From: Ottelia alismoides
Taxonomy: Eukaryota; Streptophyta; Magnoliopsida; Alismatales; Hydrocharitaceae
Assembly (NCBI GenBank): GCA_037367405.1
Contig: JAZKJV010011615.1
Location: 62,001-126,000, forward strand
Length of the DNA stretch: 64,000 nt
Direction: 5' to 3'
Part shown: positions 49,289 to 59,659 of the stretch, in pieces
Layout: every line of letters starts with the position of its first letter
How positions within the stretch are numbered: the first letter of the stretch is position 1
Program-made: the position numbers and the translations under genes
The notes under the pieces: generated by a model
The model's input: the letters and a program-made list of their open reading frames with translations, nothing else
Told to the model about the DNA's origin: nothing
The model's database searches: none

Positions 49289-52200
49289 ACCAACAAACTT
49301 GCAATCGAGACAGACTGGATGCGTTCTTGAAGAATGATTTGAACCAGCGCGAGGAGCAAATGCTTACTTCACATTTGGACGAGTGTTCGGATTGCCGCGA
49401 AGAATTAGAAAGCAGGGCTGCGGAACAATCGGTTTGGCGGGAAGCATCCAGCTTACTACGCGGAAGCATTACGCTCTCGACTGCCGCAATCGGTGAAAGC
49501 CGTTCTGGCACGGTTCACTCGCCACAGATCGCCTTGGTTCTTCAGCAACTCGCCCCAACCGACGATCCAGAATCAATGGGGCGCATCGGTGGCTATGAAG
49601 TCACCGGAGTCGTCGGAGCTGGTGGTATGGGCGTGGTTCTGAAAGCTCACGATCGTTCGCTCGATCGCATCGTGGCCATCAAAGTGATGTCGCCTCATTT
49701 GTCCAGCAGCGGTTCAGCTCGCAAGCGATTCGCTCGCGAAGCCAAAGCGGCCGCGGCCGTTCTGCATCCCAATGTGATCGCCATTCACAGTGTCGCCAGC
49801 GAGGATGCAAATCCCTACTTGGTCATGCCTTTCGTGCGCGGTGCTTCGTTACAGAAACGAATCGACTCCCAGGGACCATTGCCACTGAAAGATACACTCA
49901 GGATCGGTGCGCAGATTGCCGCTGGGCTGGCTGCCGCTCATGAACAAGGTCTGGTACATCGCGACATCAAGCCGGCGAATATTCTGCTCGAAGAAGGTGT
50001 CGAGCGGGTGACCATCACCGACTTTGGATTGGCACGAGCGGTTGACGATGCATCGATGACTTGCAGCGGTGTCATTGCAGGCACGCCGCAGTATATGTCT
50101 CCCGAGCAGGCTCGCGGCGAGCCGATCGATGCGCGTAGCGATCTGTTTTCGCTCGGAGGTGTGTTATATGCCATGTGCACGGGTCGCTCGCCGTTTCGCG
50201 CCGAGACAACCTACGGCGTATTACATCGCATTGCCAACGACAAGCCAACTCCGGTGTGTGAAATCAATACTGATGTTCCTGTCTGGCTTGGACATGTGAT
50301 TGAGCGACTGATGGCCAAGCGACCTGAAGATCGCTTTGAATCCGCAGCTCAAGTCGCCGAGTTGCTGGAAGGATGTTTGGCGCATGTTCAGCAACCTGCA
50401 GCCATGCCATTGCCAGAAGCCGTGACTGCGCTTGCTCCAATAAAGACCCGTCGCCCACCGATCGGCAAGTTGATCGTAGCGGCGGCATTCGTTTTAGCAT
50501 TCATCATCGCGGGAGTGTTTGTTGTATTGGAGTTGAACAAGGGAACATTAACCATTCAATCCGATGTGGACGACATTCGAGTCCGTATCACTCGCGGAGA
50601 GGATGTCGTAAACGAATTGAAGGTCACTAAATCGGGACAGTCTGTTCGAATCGCCGCAGGCCAGTACCAAGTTGAAATCATCGGTGACACGGATGGACTC
50701 ACTGTCGAGAATGGGAAAGTGACACTGCGTCGAGCCGACGCGGAAGTCGTCAAGATCATCCGCAACACACACGACGACAATCAGCCGACCTACACAGACC
50801 CTCACGCGGCGCTTCAAGCTTACCGATCAAACTCAAGCGACTCACTTTCGGAAACCATTGACCAGTTCAATTTGAAGCGAACCAAGGATCCGCTGAATGA
50901 TCAGCCGCCATTAACCAAGGACGAACTCATTGCATGTGCTTCCTGGAATGTCGAACGCAATCATGAACTTACTGAGCCAGTGAAAGCCGCCTTGAGAAAG
51001 ATCGCCAAGCAGCATCCATGGCCTGAGGGGTGGTGGATTGATGGCAGCTATCTCGATTTACCGCCATACGCAACACCCGTGCGAGCTTATCGAATCTCGC
51101 TGGTTCACTCCACCACAGGCGAAGTGTTTACCGTTCGTCAGCGATTTATCGAGCCTCCGTCCACTTATGTAAAACCAGTTCTGAACATGAGTACTGACGG
51201 TACACAGCTCTGGGCGGCAATCAAACGCTTCAATGCGCGATATAACCAAGCCAATGGATACAAACAACCGCCACTAACGGAGAATGAAGTGGTCGCAGCA
51301 ATCGTTCATCACCAAACCAAACGCGATGAGGCGGATGTAAGCGATGCGCTGTTCGAAAAGTTCCAGCAGATCGCAAGACAACGATATCTTCCAGAAGAAA
51401 CGTCATTGGGAAGTGATACCAACGTTTGGCGTCGAAGGGGGTCAACTTATACCATATGGTCGGTACGCATCAAGATGTTCCTGGATGAAGCCGGGAAAGA
51501 GGGCTGGACCCATGCGTTCAAAATTCGTGAGCAGTTTGTATCCGTTAAGTATCGTGATGCAGGCGAGATTCATTGGGGGCAGCCCAAAGAAAACGGATTA
51601 CAAGCCGGCGTGCGACTTTCACCACCGCTACTGAGCTACGAGCTCGGTCAGAAAATCGATGTTGAAGTGTTCTATCGAAACATATTGACCACACCGATCT
51701 CAGCGACCGTGCCCAACTTCTGTGGAAACGAAGCTGCAATGCGAGATGCGAACGGTAACATGATGGAGATTCTCGACTTGCAGGAGGATATTGTTGGAGG
51801 CGCACGTTCGGAAACAATTGGTAACGAACCTATCTCATCACATGGTCGATCCTTGGCCTTCGCTCCCTCTTCCTTGGCGAAAGACACACGCGAGGAGTAC
51901 GGGATCAAGACTGGTGCTTCAACATTAGCTTTCGTTGAGCCCGGTAATTCGTACCGACTGCAATTCACCGTCAGTAATCTTGCCGACTCCGCAGCGGAGC
52001 CATTGAAAACCGGCGAAGTTGAAATCGCGGTGGAGAAAGTCAGAAAGAGTGCTGTAGGCGTCGCGGATGCTACTCCTGAAAGAATGAACACAAGGCAAAC
52101 GGAGAACCAGCTCAACACGTCATCCAAGTCCTCTCCCGAATTGCCTCCCGTCAAGATTGTGGTTCATGATGAAGAAAGTAAACCACTTGAAGGCGTGAAG

Positions 52201-54568
52201 GTCAGTCTGCGCCAATTGGCCAAAGATCAGGGCGGTCAAGTTCTGGAGATCAATGAGACCTCGAATGCAAACGGCTTGGCAGTCAATCGTAATCTACCGT
52301 ATGGACACTACGAACTAACAGCGACGACTGCGGATGGCTGGTATTTGACGGGGCTACGCAGTCGGCTCAACGTTGAATTTGAGAAAGGCGTTGATGCCAC
52401 CCTCGTCGCGCCAACTCCCGGTAAAATATCTAAGGTAGTCATCAGCTCTGGCATAACGTCTTCACCCGACAATATCAGCGGTCTGCGATTTGGCGGACTA
52501 ACCGACGACAGATGGACGGAACATGCTCCAGAACCAGAGGGGAGCGATTCTTTTAAGGAGAAAGAGTTTTCGTCTTTCCCGACGATCACGAATGGCATTG
52601 AGTATGTGGGAGCAGATATTAGGCTTGAGATATGGAGAAGTATTTCCCAGCCTGCACCGAGTATGCAGCAAATGAATACTCGCTGGTACTGGAGCCGACC
52701 GCCAAACAGCAAAGTTAGTACTCGTTACCTGATCGCCAATGGACAAGCTCGAAGTTTTAACCAGTTTGATGAGGAAGGATATACGGCTCGAGACGGATCA
52801 CTCACACTACCTCCGGTCGAAGGGAGCGAGTTTTTCAAACCTCCTGGTCTCAATTATCACGTCCGCGCGGAATTGCTGAGAGCTACGCGAAACAACTCAG
52901 TTGCCTTTAGAGCTCGATATCCCGGCAGGAGATGTGAGAGTAAAAATTGGAAGTTTCTTTGGCAAACCCAGTGCGGCAGTCATGGCAGCTCTGAAATGGC
53001 AACCGCGGGAGCAACAGCCCGAGCTTTGGCTCCAGGCGTATCTTGCCCCCGACTCCGCATGGGTCGAGCGACTGATCAACATCGACTGGATCAACTCTCC
53101 ATTTCGCAGTGGTGGTTCGGTGGGCTTTACGGCACTTTGGCGTGATCAGACGCTTCAGCCCGGCGAACGACTAGAGATACCGCTTGGGATGACCCATCCC
53201 CCAGAGAATGTGCAGAGACAAACGAAAAACACCTCAATCGTCGGACATTGGAAAGTCGCTAAGCTCGCGCACCTGCCAGCGAATGAATTGGAGGGGGCGA
53301 CGGTGGTGATCGACAAAGGTACTATCAAAATGCAAGTGCCTTCTCAAAAGGGACCGCATCCACATTGGCGATACACAACCGGCGCTGATGGCGAGATTGA
53401 CCTAAATGAGTTTGATGATGCGAAGGGTGATACAACTTCGTATGCGAAGTTCTTGCTCGAGGGAAAGACTTTGTATCTGGCGGTGAACGCAAAGAAAGGA
53501 GACTATCCACGACCAGAATCGGCGAGAGGCGAACCTCAAGATGGCGTGCTTTACATCGTTCTTGAATTGGATGAGTTGGCCAGCTCAACTCGAACGGTAT
53601 CCGCAACCGACAGAGGCGACGAAAAGCTCGATGGCAAGCCAGAGGTGCCCGAACAGCCTCAGCTAGGAAAAACGCTGCAACAACTGCAGGGGAAATGGCG
53701 ACTCTCAAGACAGATCGCTGAAGACGGCGACGAGAGTGGCATGCCCTCCCAGTCTGTATGGGAATTCAAAGGTGACCGCGTCATCGTGCGAGATAGCGGA
53801 CCAGGCGGAGCAATGCTGATTGAAGTCGATGACTCTCAGTCTCCGGTACATGTGAAAATGACAATCGAGATTGATGAGGAGTCCGGACTAGGCTTGTTGA
53901 GCCTCGAGGGCGATAAAGTCATCCTCTGTTTGGGCAAAAGACAGAAGACACCTGACCCGCACAGTCGCCCTGAGAAGCTTCAGTGGGTTGCTGGCGTTTT
54001 CTACATGGAGCTAATTCGTATGAAACCCGGTGAAACTGTCGTTCCTTCAAAACCCAGCGTGGTGCTTCCGATGGCAAGATCCAGCGTGGTACTTCCGATG
54101 AATGAGTCGGCCATAAGTCCACTACCAGTTGCTCCTTACGAAAGGCATGCACTTTCGATCGATCATGGAAACGCTCGCTCGGTTGTCGAAGCCTACGTTG
54201 CATCGGCGCTTGCAGGGGATTTTGCCAAGGCTGCATCGCTGGCAAAGAACTCTCCGGCAGACCCCAAACGCATTCGAGAACTTCCCGAATTTCTCAATGT
54301 CCAACGATTGAAGATCGAAACGGTCTACATCAACGATCCGGCGAAACCGACCCAAGCCCTGGCAACTTCGGTAGAGGTGAAGCTTGACGAAGAGCACAAG
54401 AATCCTGACGGTCGGCGCGATGGCGTCATGGTGTTCACGCTGGAGTTCACCGATGAGAAATGGTTTGTGATCGATATCGACTTTGAAACCGAATCGGGAG
54501 CTGAAAAGGAACTGAATAAGTTCCTCAAAGCCAATCCCAATTCAATCGGGATTCCGCCGCAATCGTAG
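49285..54568 (+). pseudogene. Giant zinc-finger Ser/Thr kinase, paralogue of 20656 gene, one frame break
   Basis: ATG 49285. Order: zinc finger (HLDECSDC), kinase about 95-365 with GAGGMGVVLKAH, HRDIKPANILL (near 226), DFGLAR; membrane helix about 392-415 (VAAAFVLAFIIAGVFVVL); a PEGA-like stretch (LTIQSDVDDIRVRI); a long region with two repeats containing WWIDGSY and YRISLVH; a carboxypeptidase-regulatory-like module; then, after a frame break near 52899-52908 (net +1), LDIPAGDVRVKIGSFFG, two TIGR03067-like domains (QGKWRLSRQIAEDGDE) and a C-terminal domain. The kinase-encoding DNA is very similar to that of 20980-21780. The total is about 1760 residues. Confidence 0.8.
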
Positions 54569-54859
54569 AGTTTGCTTGGCGGTGGGGAATCACGAATCGA
54601 CGAAACACAGGCTGGAAGCCTATGCCACACTACCGGTCTAGATCATTTCGATGAAAATCCAACGATTCTAGGACTATCGTGTGACACCTTTGGTCACGCC
54701 ACCAATGCGATTTTTAGTTGCGAAAATTTGGTATTTTCTGCGACTAATGGCTCGCTCAGTTTCGCCTCTTTTGGTGTGAGCGTTTTTCGGGCCTGCTTGC
54801 CTCGGCCTTAGTTGCTCAGTTCCTCTACCGCCCTAACAACCAGTGCAATCGTGAAGCTA

Positions 54860-55399
54860 ATGCGAAAGCTCAATCGCCAGAAACCACTAGTTATGTCCGA
54901 CATCGAAGAAGTACAGACGTGCGGAGCGGCTCGTGATGAGACGTTACCGGAACCGTCTTCGCAAAGACAACCACTGATGCTTGCTCAGTACTTCCTCATG
55001 TCACTTCACCGAGCTTTTGCGCTACAAGCAGTCGAACGAAAGCCACAGGCCTTACTTTTTGAAGAGCCTATCTCACGTATCGATGCTTCAAAGATGGAGC
55101 GAATAGACGATTCCTCTGCGAGTGAGCAGCGGATTACTGACAACGTGTTCCGTTTTATGCAATTGTTTGTCGGTGAGGATCGAGTTTTAGTGGATCTACC
55201 CAATACCGTGGTTTCGCCCAGTGAGTCAAAGAGCCTAACCCGACGAGGATTCACAGTGGACTCTGAATGCAGCTTTCAGCCACTGCAGAAGAGTTATAAC
55301 CCGAGCCAAATTGCCCACGTTCAAGCTGACTTGACGTTTGTCTGGAGCAAGTTATGGCACATGCAGTCGCTGCCCAATGTTAAGGTCTACCCGTACTAG
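54860..55399 (+). CDS. Unknown protein, first gene of deacetylase-AddBA cluster
   Basis: 179 residues from ATG 54860; GTG 54851 and ATG 54893 are alternatives. It has no recognised domain. Helical segments LMLAQYFLMSLHRAFALQAV and ITDNVFRFMQLFVG stand out. It precedes the deacetylase-like gene by 11 bases, and all five genes up to 62980 point the same way with short gaps. Function unknown; may be an accessory factor of the cluster. Confidence 0.5.
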   Translation: MRKLNRQKPLVMSDIEEVQTCGAARDETLPEPSSQRQPLMLAQYFLMSLHRAFALQAVERKPQALLFEEPISRIDASKMERIDDSSASEQRITDNVFRFMQLFVGEDRVLVDLPNTVVSPSESKSLTRRGFTVDSECSFQPLQKSYNPSQIAHVQADLTFVWSKLWHMQSLPNVKVYPY

Positions 55400-55410
55400 A
55401 GCGCAGCTTC

Positions 55411-56316
55411 ATGACCAAGATAAAGACATTTTACGACTCACGCATGAACTGCCGGAGCAATGGTTTTTCACCATCCAGCGAGAAGCCTGGCCTAGCAGTG
55501 GTCGATTGGCTTGAACATGATTGGTGCGAAATCTGTTCGTTTGAACCCGCAACAGCTCAGGATTTGAAAACTGCTCACGGCGCATCATTCGTGAATGCGA
55601 TACTTGCCGGAACTGAGCCTACTGGCTTCGGATTTCCTTCAGCGGAGGTAGCCGAATCCACACGATGGACGGTTGGTTCAATGATGGCGGCAGCCTTGCA
55701 CGCGGCCGGTGAAAAGACCATAACCTGTTCACCGACTAGCGGTTTTCACCACGCGAAATACACCGAGTCCGCCAACTTCTGTACCTTCAACGGTCTAGTG
55801 ATTGCGGCGCTGAAGGCGATCAACGTATGTCGGCTTAGCCGTGTTGGCATTTTGGACTTAGACTGGCATGCAGGAGATGGTACTAAGCAGATAATCGAAA
55901 AGCTCGAACTGCGTGAACAGATCGTTCATTTTTCGTCGGGCCTACAGTGGCCGCGCCGAGTTTCGGACTACTTTGATTGGCTTGAGTCGGCGATCGACAG
56001 ACTGGCGGAGAGTGTAGAGTTAGTTATCTTTCAAGCAGGTGCAGACGCGCATCGCAATGATCCTCTTGGTGGGTTGCTTGACACTGTGGAGATGCGAGAA
56101 CGCGATGAGCTTGCCTTCAGTTTATTTACCGAACATGGCATCCCAATAGCTTGGAATCTGGCGGGTGGCTACCAGCGAGATGCCGAAGGACGCATGACCA
56201 AGGTGCTCAAGCTTCATCGGTTAACCATGTTCGAAGCCCGGAAGGCAATTCAAACATGCGCAGCCAATTTCAACCCTGACCCTACGACACAATCTGAAAT
56301 ACCATCCAACGAATGA
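55411..56316 (+). CDS. Histone-deacetylase-like amidohydrolase
   Basis: 301 residues from ATG 55411. The arginase/deacetylase fold is clear: SPTSGFHHAKYTES (His113-His114), FCTFNGL, LDLDWHAGDGT (Asp151 and His153 as zinc ligands), QAGADAHRNDPLGG (Asp212), and WNLAGGYQ (Tyr254 as transition-state Tyr). All catalytic residues are present. Bacterial members remove acetyl or acyl groups from lysines, polyamines or small amides. Here it lies in a tight cluster with an AddB/AddA-like pair, an unusual setting that suggests a role with DNA repair or defence rather than acetoin metabolism. Confidence 0.88.
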   Translation: MTKIKTFYDSRMNCRSNGFSPSSEKPGLAVVDWLEHDWCEICSFEPATAQDLKTAHGASFVNAILAGTEPTGFGFPSAEVAESTRWTVGSMMAAALHAAGEKTITCSPTSGFHHAKYTESANFCTFNGLVIAALKAINVCRLSRVGILDLDWHAGDGTKQIIEKLELREQIVHFSSGLQWPRRVSDYFDWLESAIDRLAESVELVIFQAGADAHRNDPLGGLLDTVEMRERDELAFSLFTEHGIPIAWNLAGGYQRDAEGRMTKVLKLHRLTMFEARKAIQTCAANFNPDPTTQSEIPSNE

Positions 56317-56326
56317 CACCAATCAA

Positions 56327-56527
56327 ATGGAAGACACACCGGTGAATGCTGAATCTGCCAAGGACCTAGGCGAAAGTACAAGAATGCCCGCGAAGAAAGC
56401 TACAGTGACCGAGGGATTTCCCGGCTGGATGGAGTATGGCAGCACCGCTATTATATTTGGCCAGCAGTGGGCTCGAATTATCGACAAAAAAACGCCACTC
56501 AAGAGCCAAAGGACCAAGTCGGAGTAA
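56327..56527 (+). CDS. Small hypothetical protein
   Basis: 66 residues from ATG 56327, between the deacetylase (10-base gap) and the AddB-like gene, whose TTG start lies five bases after this stop. Contains GFPGWMEYGSTAIIFGQQWARI and is lysine-rich at the end. No family recognised. The gap it fills would otherwise be 216 bases, so it may be real, but there is no independent support. Confidence 0.45.
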   Translation: MEDTPVNAESAKDLGESTRMPAKKATVTEGFPGWMEYGSTAIIFGQQWARIIDKKTPLKSQRTKSE

Positions 56528-56532
56528 TTGTT

Positions 56533-59500
56533 TTGAAACGTACGACATTGGCTTGTTTACAACAGCAGTGCATTGACAACCTACTCGCCGAGAAATGGCT
56601 GCTGTGCGAAAGTCTTCGTGCCGCACAAACTTGGAAAGATCGAATTAATCTAGCAGGAACAGCTACGGTCAATCTTCACTCCAAGACTTTGCGCTCCATT
56701 GTGCTTTCAATTGTAGGCGATTTCGCAGCGAGTTCTGGATTTGTGTACCTCGATCAGGTTGCGACAGAATCGCTGATGCAAAGTCTGATCAACGCGGAAA
56801 TCGATAACCGCAGCTTCCAGTACTTTGCAGAAATTCAACGTACGGATGGTCTGACGAAGCTAGCAGCCAGAACAATACGTGATCTGCGATTGGCGGGTGT
56901 TCATCCCGAAGATCTGTCCGAAAAAGTGTTTGATTCAGCAGCCAAGTTTTTTGACCTCAAACTGATTTATCAAAAGTACTTGAGTGCATTACATGATAGG
57001 TCTCTCATCGATTATGCAGCTTGCCTTGAGTTAGCAATGCAACGAATAGAGGTTGGGGCCTACAAACTACCCGCTGAGCTTATCGTGCTGCAGCCATTTG
57101 CGATTAACTGGCAACTTCGCGAAGCTCAATTCATTTCAGCCTTGAAATTAAGATCACAGTGGTTGGACTTCAGTTGCGAATCAGCCAAAGTCCAACCTAA
57201 ACTCGGTCCGCACAACACATCCTTTTTTTCCGGCTATGGTGAGATCAACGAGATTCGCGGTGTAACTCAAAAGATACTCGGAGCTACCACATCTTCTACA
57301 GTGCGGCTTGATGATGTTGAAATTGTCTATACATCCAACAAGTATGTTCCACTCATTTACGAATTCTTCGAAGGATGTTCGTCGGTCACGGATCCATCTG
57401 CTGACTCGAAATCGTTAACCCAGCGTATCACATTCTCTGAAGGAATTGCGACGATCTACTCTCGGCCAGGTAAAGCGTTACGTGCATGGCTCCGCTGGGT
57501 GAAATCCGATTGTCAGCAGACAAAGCTTGTTCAGTTGGTTAGGGAAGGTTTGTTGAGCCGGCCAGAAACTCAACAGCACGATAATCCAATCGGTTACTCT
57601 CGCTTAGCTGCCAATCTTAGGCAAGTACGTGTCGGATTTAAGCTCGAGCGTTACATACCAGCAATCGAGGCGGCAATTTCAAAAGCCGAGAACTTGATAC
57701 GTGAGTATCGTTCTCGGCGGGAAACCAGTGACGAAGATCAGAATCAATCTCGGGATTCTCAGGACGACCAATCGCGTGATTTTGGACTGCCAGCGTTGAA
57801 TGCTCTATTGGCAATGACTGGACCATTGGTTGAACTGGCTCCTAAGGCAAGCCATACGGCTGCGGAGATCCTGCGAAAGGCGAAGCGGTTCCTTCTGGTT
57901 TGTGTTCGCTACGATAGCAAAGTTGATCGACTTGCTCGCAACAAGTTGCTGGATGCGATCGATGGGCGTCTGGCCACTCTGGAATTTCAAGGCGAGACCC
58001 CTGAGTCGGTTTTAGTGTGGCTGGAAAACTTGCCTCTTGAGAGTTCCATTCTTGAGAGTGGGCCACAACCTGGATGTGCTTACGCTACATCGATCACCCA
58101 GGCTGGACATTCAGGCCGAAAGCACGTTTTCGTCGTCGGTATGGACGCGGGCAGTTTCCCAAGTGCAGTTCGAGTGGATCCACTGCTGTTGGATAGGGAA
58201 CGAAAACACATATCCAGCGACTTGCTAACTTCTGTGCAGTTAGCAGAGAGCAGTTCACTTCGCTTGACGGAGTTGTTATATCGTTGTGCTGAGACACCTG
58301 ATTTCCAACTAATTTTCTCTTTCTCAACACGCAGTCTGCTTGAAGATCGCGGGCAGTCACCAAGTCCGGCGCTGGTCCAGCTCTATCGCCAATCGCACAA
58401 CTTGCCCGAAGCGCATTTGAATGACTTGTTAGCGCATATCGGCGACTCCGTTTCTTTCGCAAGCACGGATGCTCGTAAGTGGATAAGCTTACCTGACGGA
58501 AGACTAGCTGAACTACTAAACACGCCGGACGCGATAGCCAAACAAGCGATTGTAGAGGATGATTTTTCGCACTTTCAGGCCGCGCGGGTTGCAAACGAGA
58601 AACGCAAACTTCCCGAGTTCACCGAGTTCGATGGTTTAGTTCCAGAGGCTGGCACATCATTGTCGCCCGACAATCCTGAACGTGTCGTCTCTTCGAGTCG
58701 CTTAGAGACATTTGGTACTTGCCCGCGCAGGTTTCTATTCAAACACGGATTAGGTGTGTATCCGCCCGATGCTTGGAATGTTGATCCCGAGCGATGGCTG
58801 GATCCTATGACGTTAGGCAACTTTGTACACAAACTGTTTGAACGGTTCATGCGTGAGCTTACCAGCCAAGAGAGAATTCCAGATCCCAAGCGCGATTTGC
58901 CAAGGCTGTTCGAGTTGCTCGACGACAGCGTGAAAAGCTATCTACAAGACTATCCCAGTCCGAATGAGGACGCATTCCAACGTCAGATGGATTGGCTGCG
59001 CGAATCATGTGAAATTTTTCTCGAGGAGGAGCAAGCCTATTGCCAAGCGAAAGGTGCTCGTCCTTGGGTATTAGAAGCTTCGATCGGCTTAGGCGAAGAA
59101 CCCAGATCGGAGCTTGATTGCCGCGAGCCGGTCTTGCTGTGTCTGAACAATGGTCAAGTAATTCATGTTGGCGGGCGAATTGACCGCATTGATCGCTTGA
59201 ATCAAAGCGGCAGCGAAAGTTATGCGATTTGGGACTACAAAACCGGTTCCGACTCGGGATTTAGCGTCGAAGACCCGTTCATGCAGGGCCGCAAACTACA
59301 GTCATTCCTTTACGTCGGAATGCTTCGCCACCGATTAGCGGCTTTAGGGAAGAAAGATATTGCAACTAGCTTTGGCTACTTCTTTCCTAATGCGAAAACG
59401 CAAGGGCAACGGATTGAATGGATTTCGGCCGACTTAAAACAAGGTGACGCAATTCTTCAAGATATCTGTCAGCTGATTAAGCATGGTGTGTTTCCGGCGA

Positions 59501-59607
59501 CGACCGACGCCAAGGATTGCCAGTACTGCAACTACAACTCGGTGTGCCAAGATGCAAACTTGGTTGCCGTCGAGTCGATCCGCATGACGTCAGAGATTCG
59601 AAACTAA
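56533..59607 (+). CDS. AddB/RexB-like helicase-nuclease subunit
   Basis: 1024 residues. The start is TTG 56533 with GGAG at 56521-56524. The N-terminal ~750 residues have the inactivated UvrD-like organisation of AddB and show no Walker A. The C-terminal part holds the nuclease: SSSRLETFGTCPRRFLFKHG, LGNFVHKLFERFM, GGRIDRIDRL and IWDYKTGSD (PD-(D/E)XK residues). The cysteine in GTCPRR plus CQYCNYNSVC form the four-cysteine iron-sulfur pattern known from AddB. It pairs with the next gene to process broken DNA ends for recombination or to destroy phage DNA. Confidence 0.85.
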   Translation: MKRTTLACLQQQCIDNLLAEKWLLCESLRAAQTWKDRINLAGTATVNLHSKTLRSIVLSIVGDFAASSGFVYLDQVATESLMQSLINAEIDNRSFQYFAEIQRTDGLTKLAARTIRDLRLAGVHPEDLSEKVFDSAAKFFDLKLIYQKYLSALHDRSLIDYAACLELAMQRIEVGAYKLPAELIVLQPFAINWQLREAQFISALKLRSQWLDFSCESAKVQPKLGPHNTSFFSGYGEINEIRGVTQKILGATTSSTVRLDDVEIVYTSNKYVPLIYEFFEGCSSVTDPSADSKSLTQRITFSEGIATIYSRPGKALRAWLRWVKSDCQQTKLVQLVREGLLSRPETQQHDNPIGYSRLAANLRQVRVGFKLERYIPAIEAAISKAENLIREYRSRRETSDEDQNQSRDSQDDQSRDFGLPALNALLAMTGPLVELAPKASHTAAEILRKAKRFLLVCVRYDSKVDRLARNKLLDAIDGRLATLEFQGETPESVLVWLENLPLESSILESGPQPGCAYATSITQAGHSGRKHVFVVGMDAGSFPSAVRVDPLLLDRERKHISSDLLTSVQLAESSSLRLTELLYRCAETPDFQLIFSFSTRSLLEDRGQSPSPALVQLYRQSHNLPEAHLNDLLAHIGDSVSFASTDARKWISLPDGRLAELLNTPDAIAKQAIVEDDFSHFQAARVANEKRKLPEFTEFDGLVPEAGTSLSPDNPERVVSSSRLETFGTCPRRFLFKHGLGVYPPDAWNVDPERWLDPMTLGNFVHKLFERFMRELTSQERIPDPKRDLPRLFELLDDSVKSYLQDYPSPNEDAFQRQMDWLRESCEIFLEEEQAYCQAKGARPWVLEASIGLGEEPRSELDCREPVLLCLNNGQVIHVGGRIDRIDRLNQSGSESYAIWDYKTGSDSGFSVEDPFMQGRKLQSFLYVGMLRHRLAALGKKDIATSFGYFFPNAKTQGQRIEWISADLKQGDAILQDICQLIKHGVFPATTDAKDCQYCNYNSVCQDANLVAVESIRMTSEIRN

Positions 59608-59659
59608 TCATCGCTTGGCTTATGGAAGAAGCTGCGGGAAGTCTGAGGTTGTTACCACT

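Noticed and set aside
54569..54859. Upstream extension of the unknown gene to TTG 54812
   Set aside because: The added residues are low in character and no ribosome site is seen; ATG 54860 is simpler.
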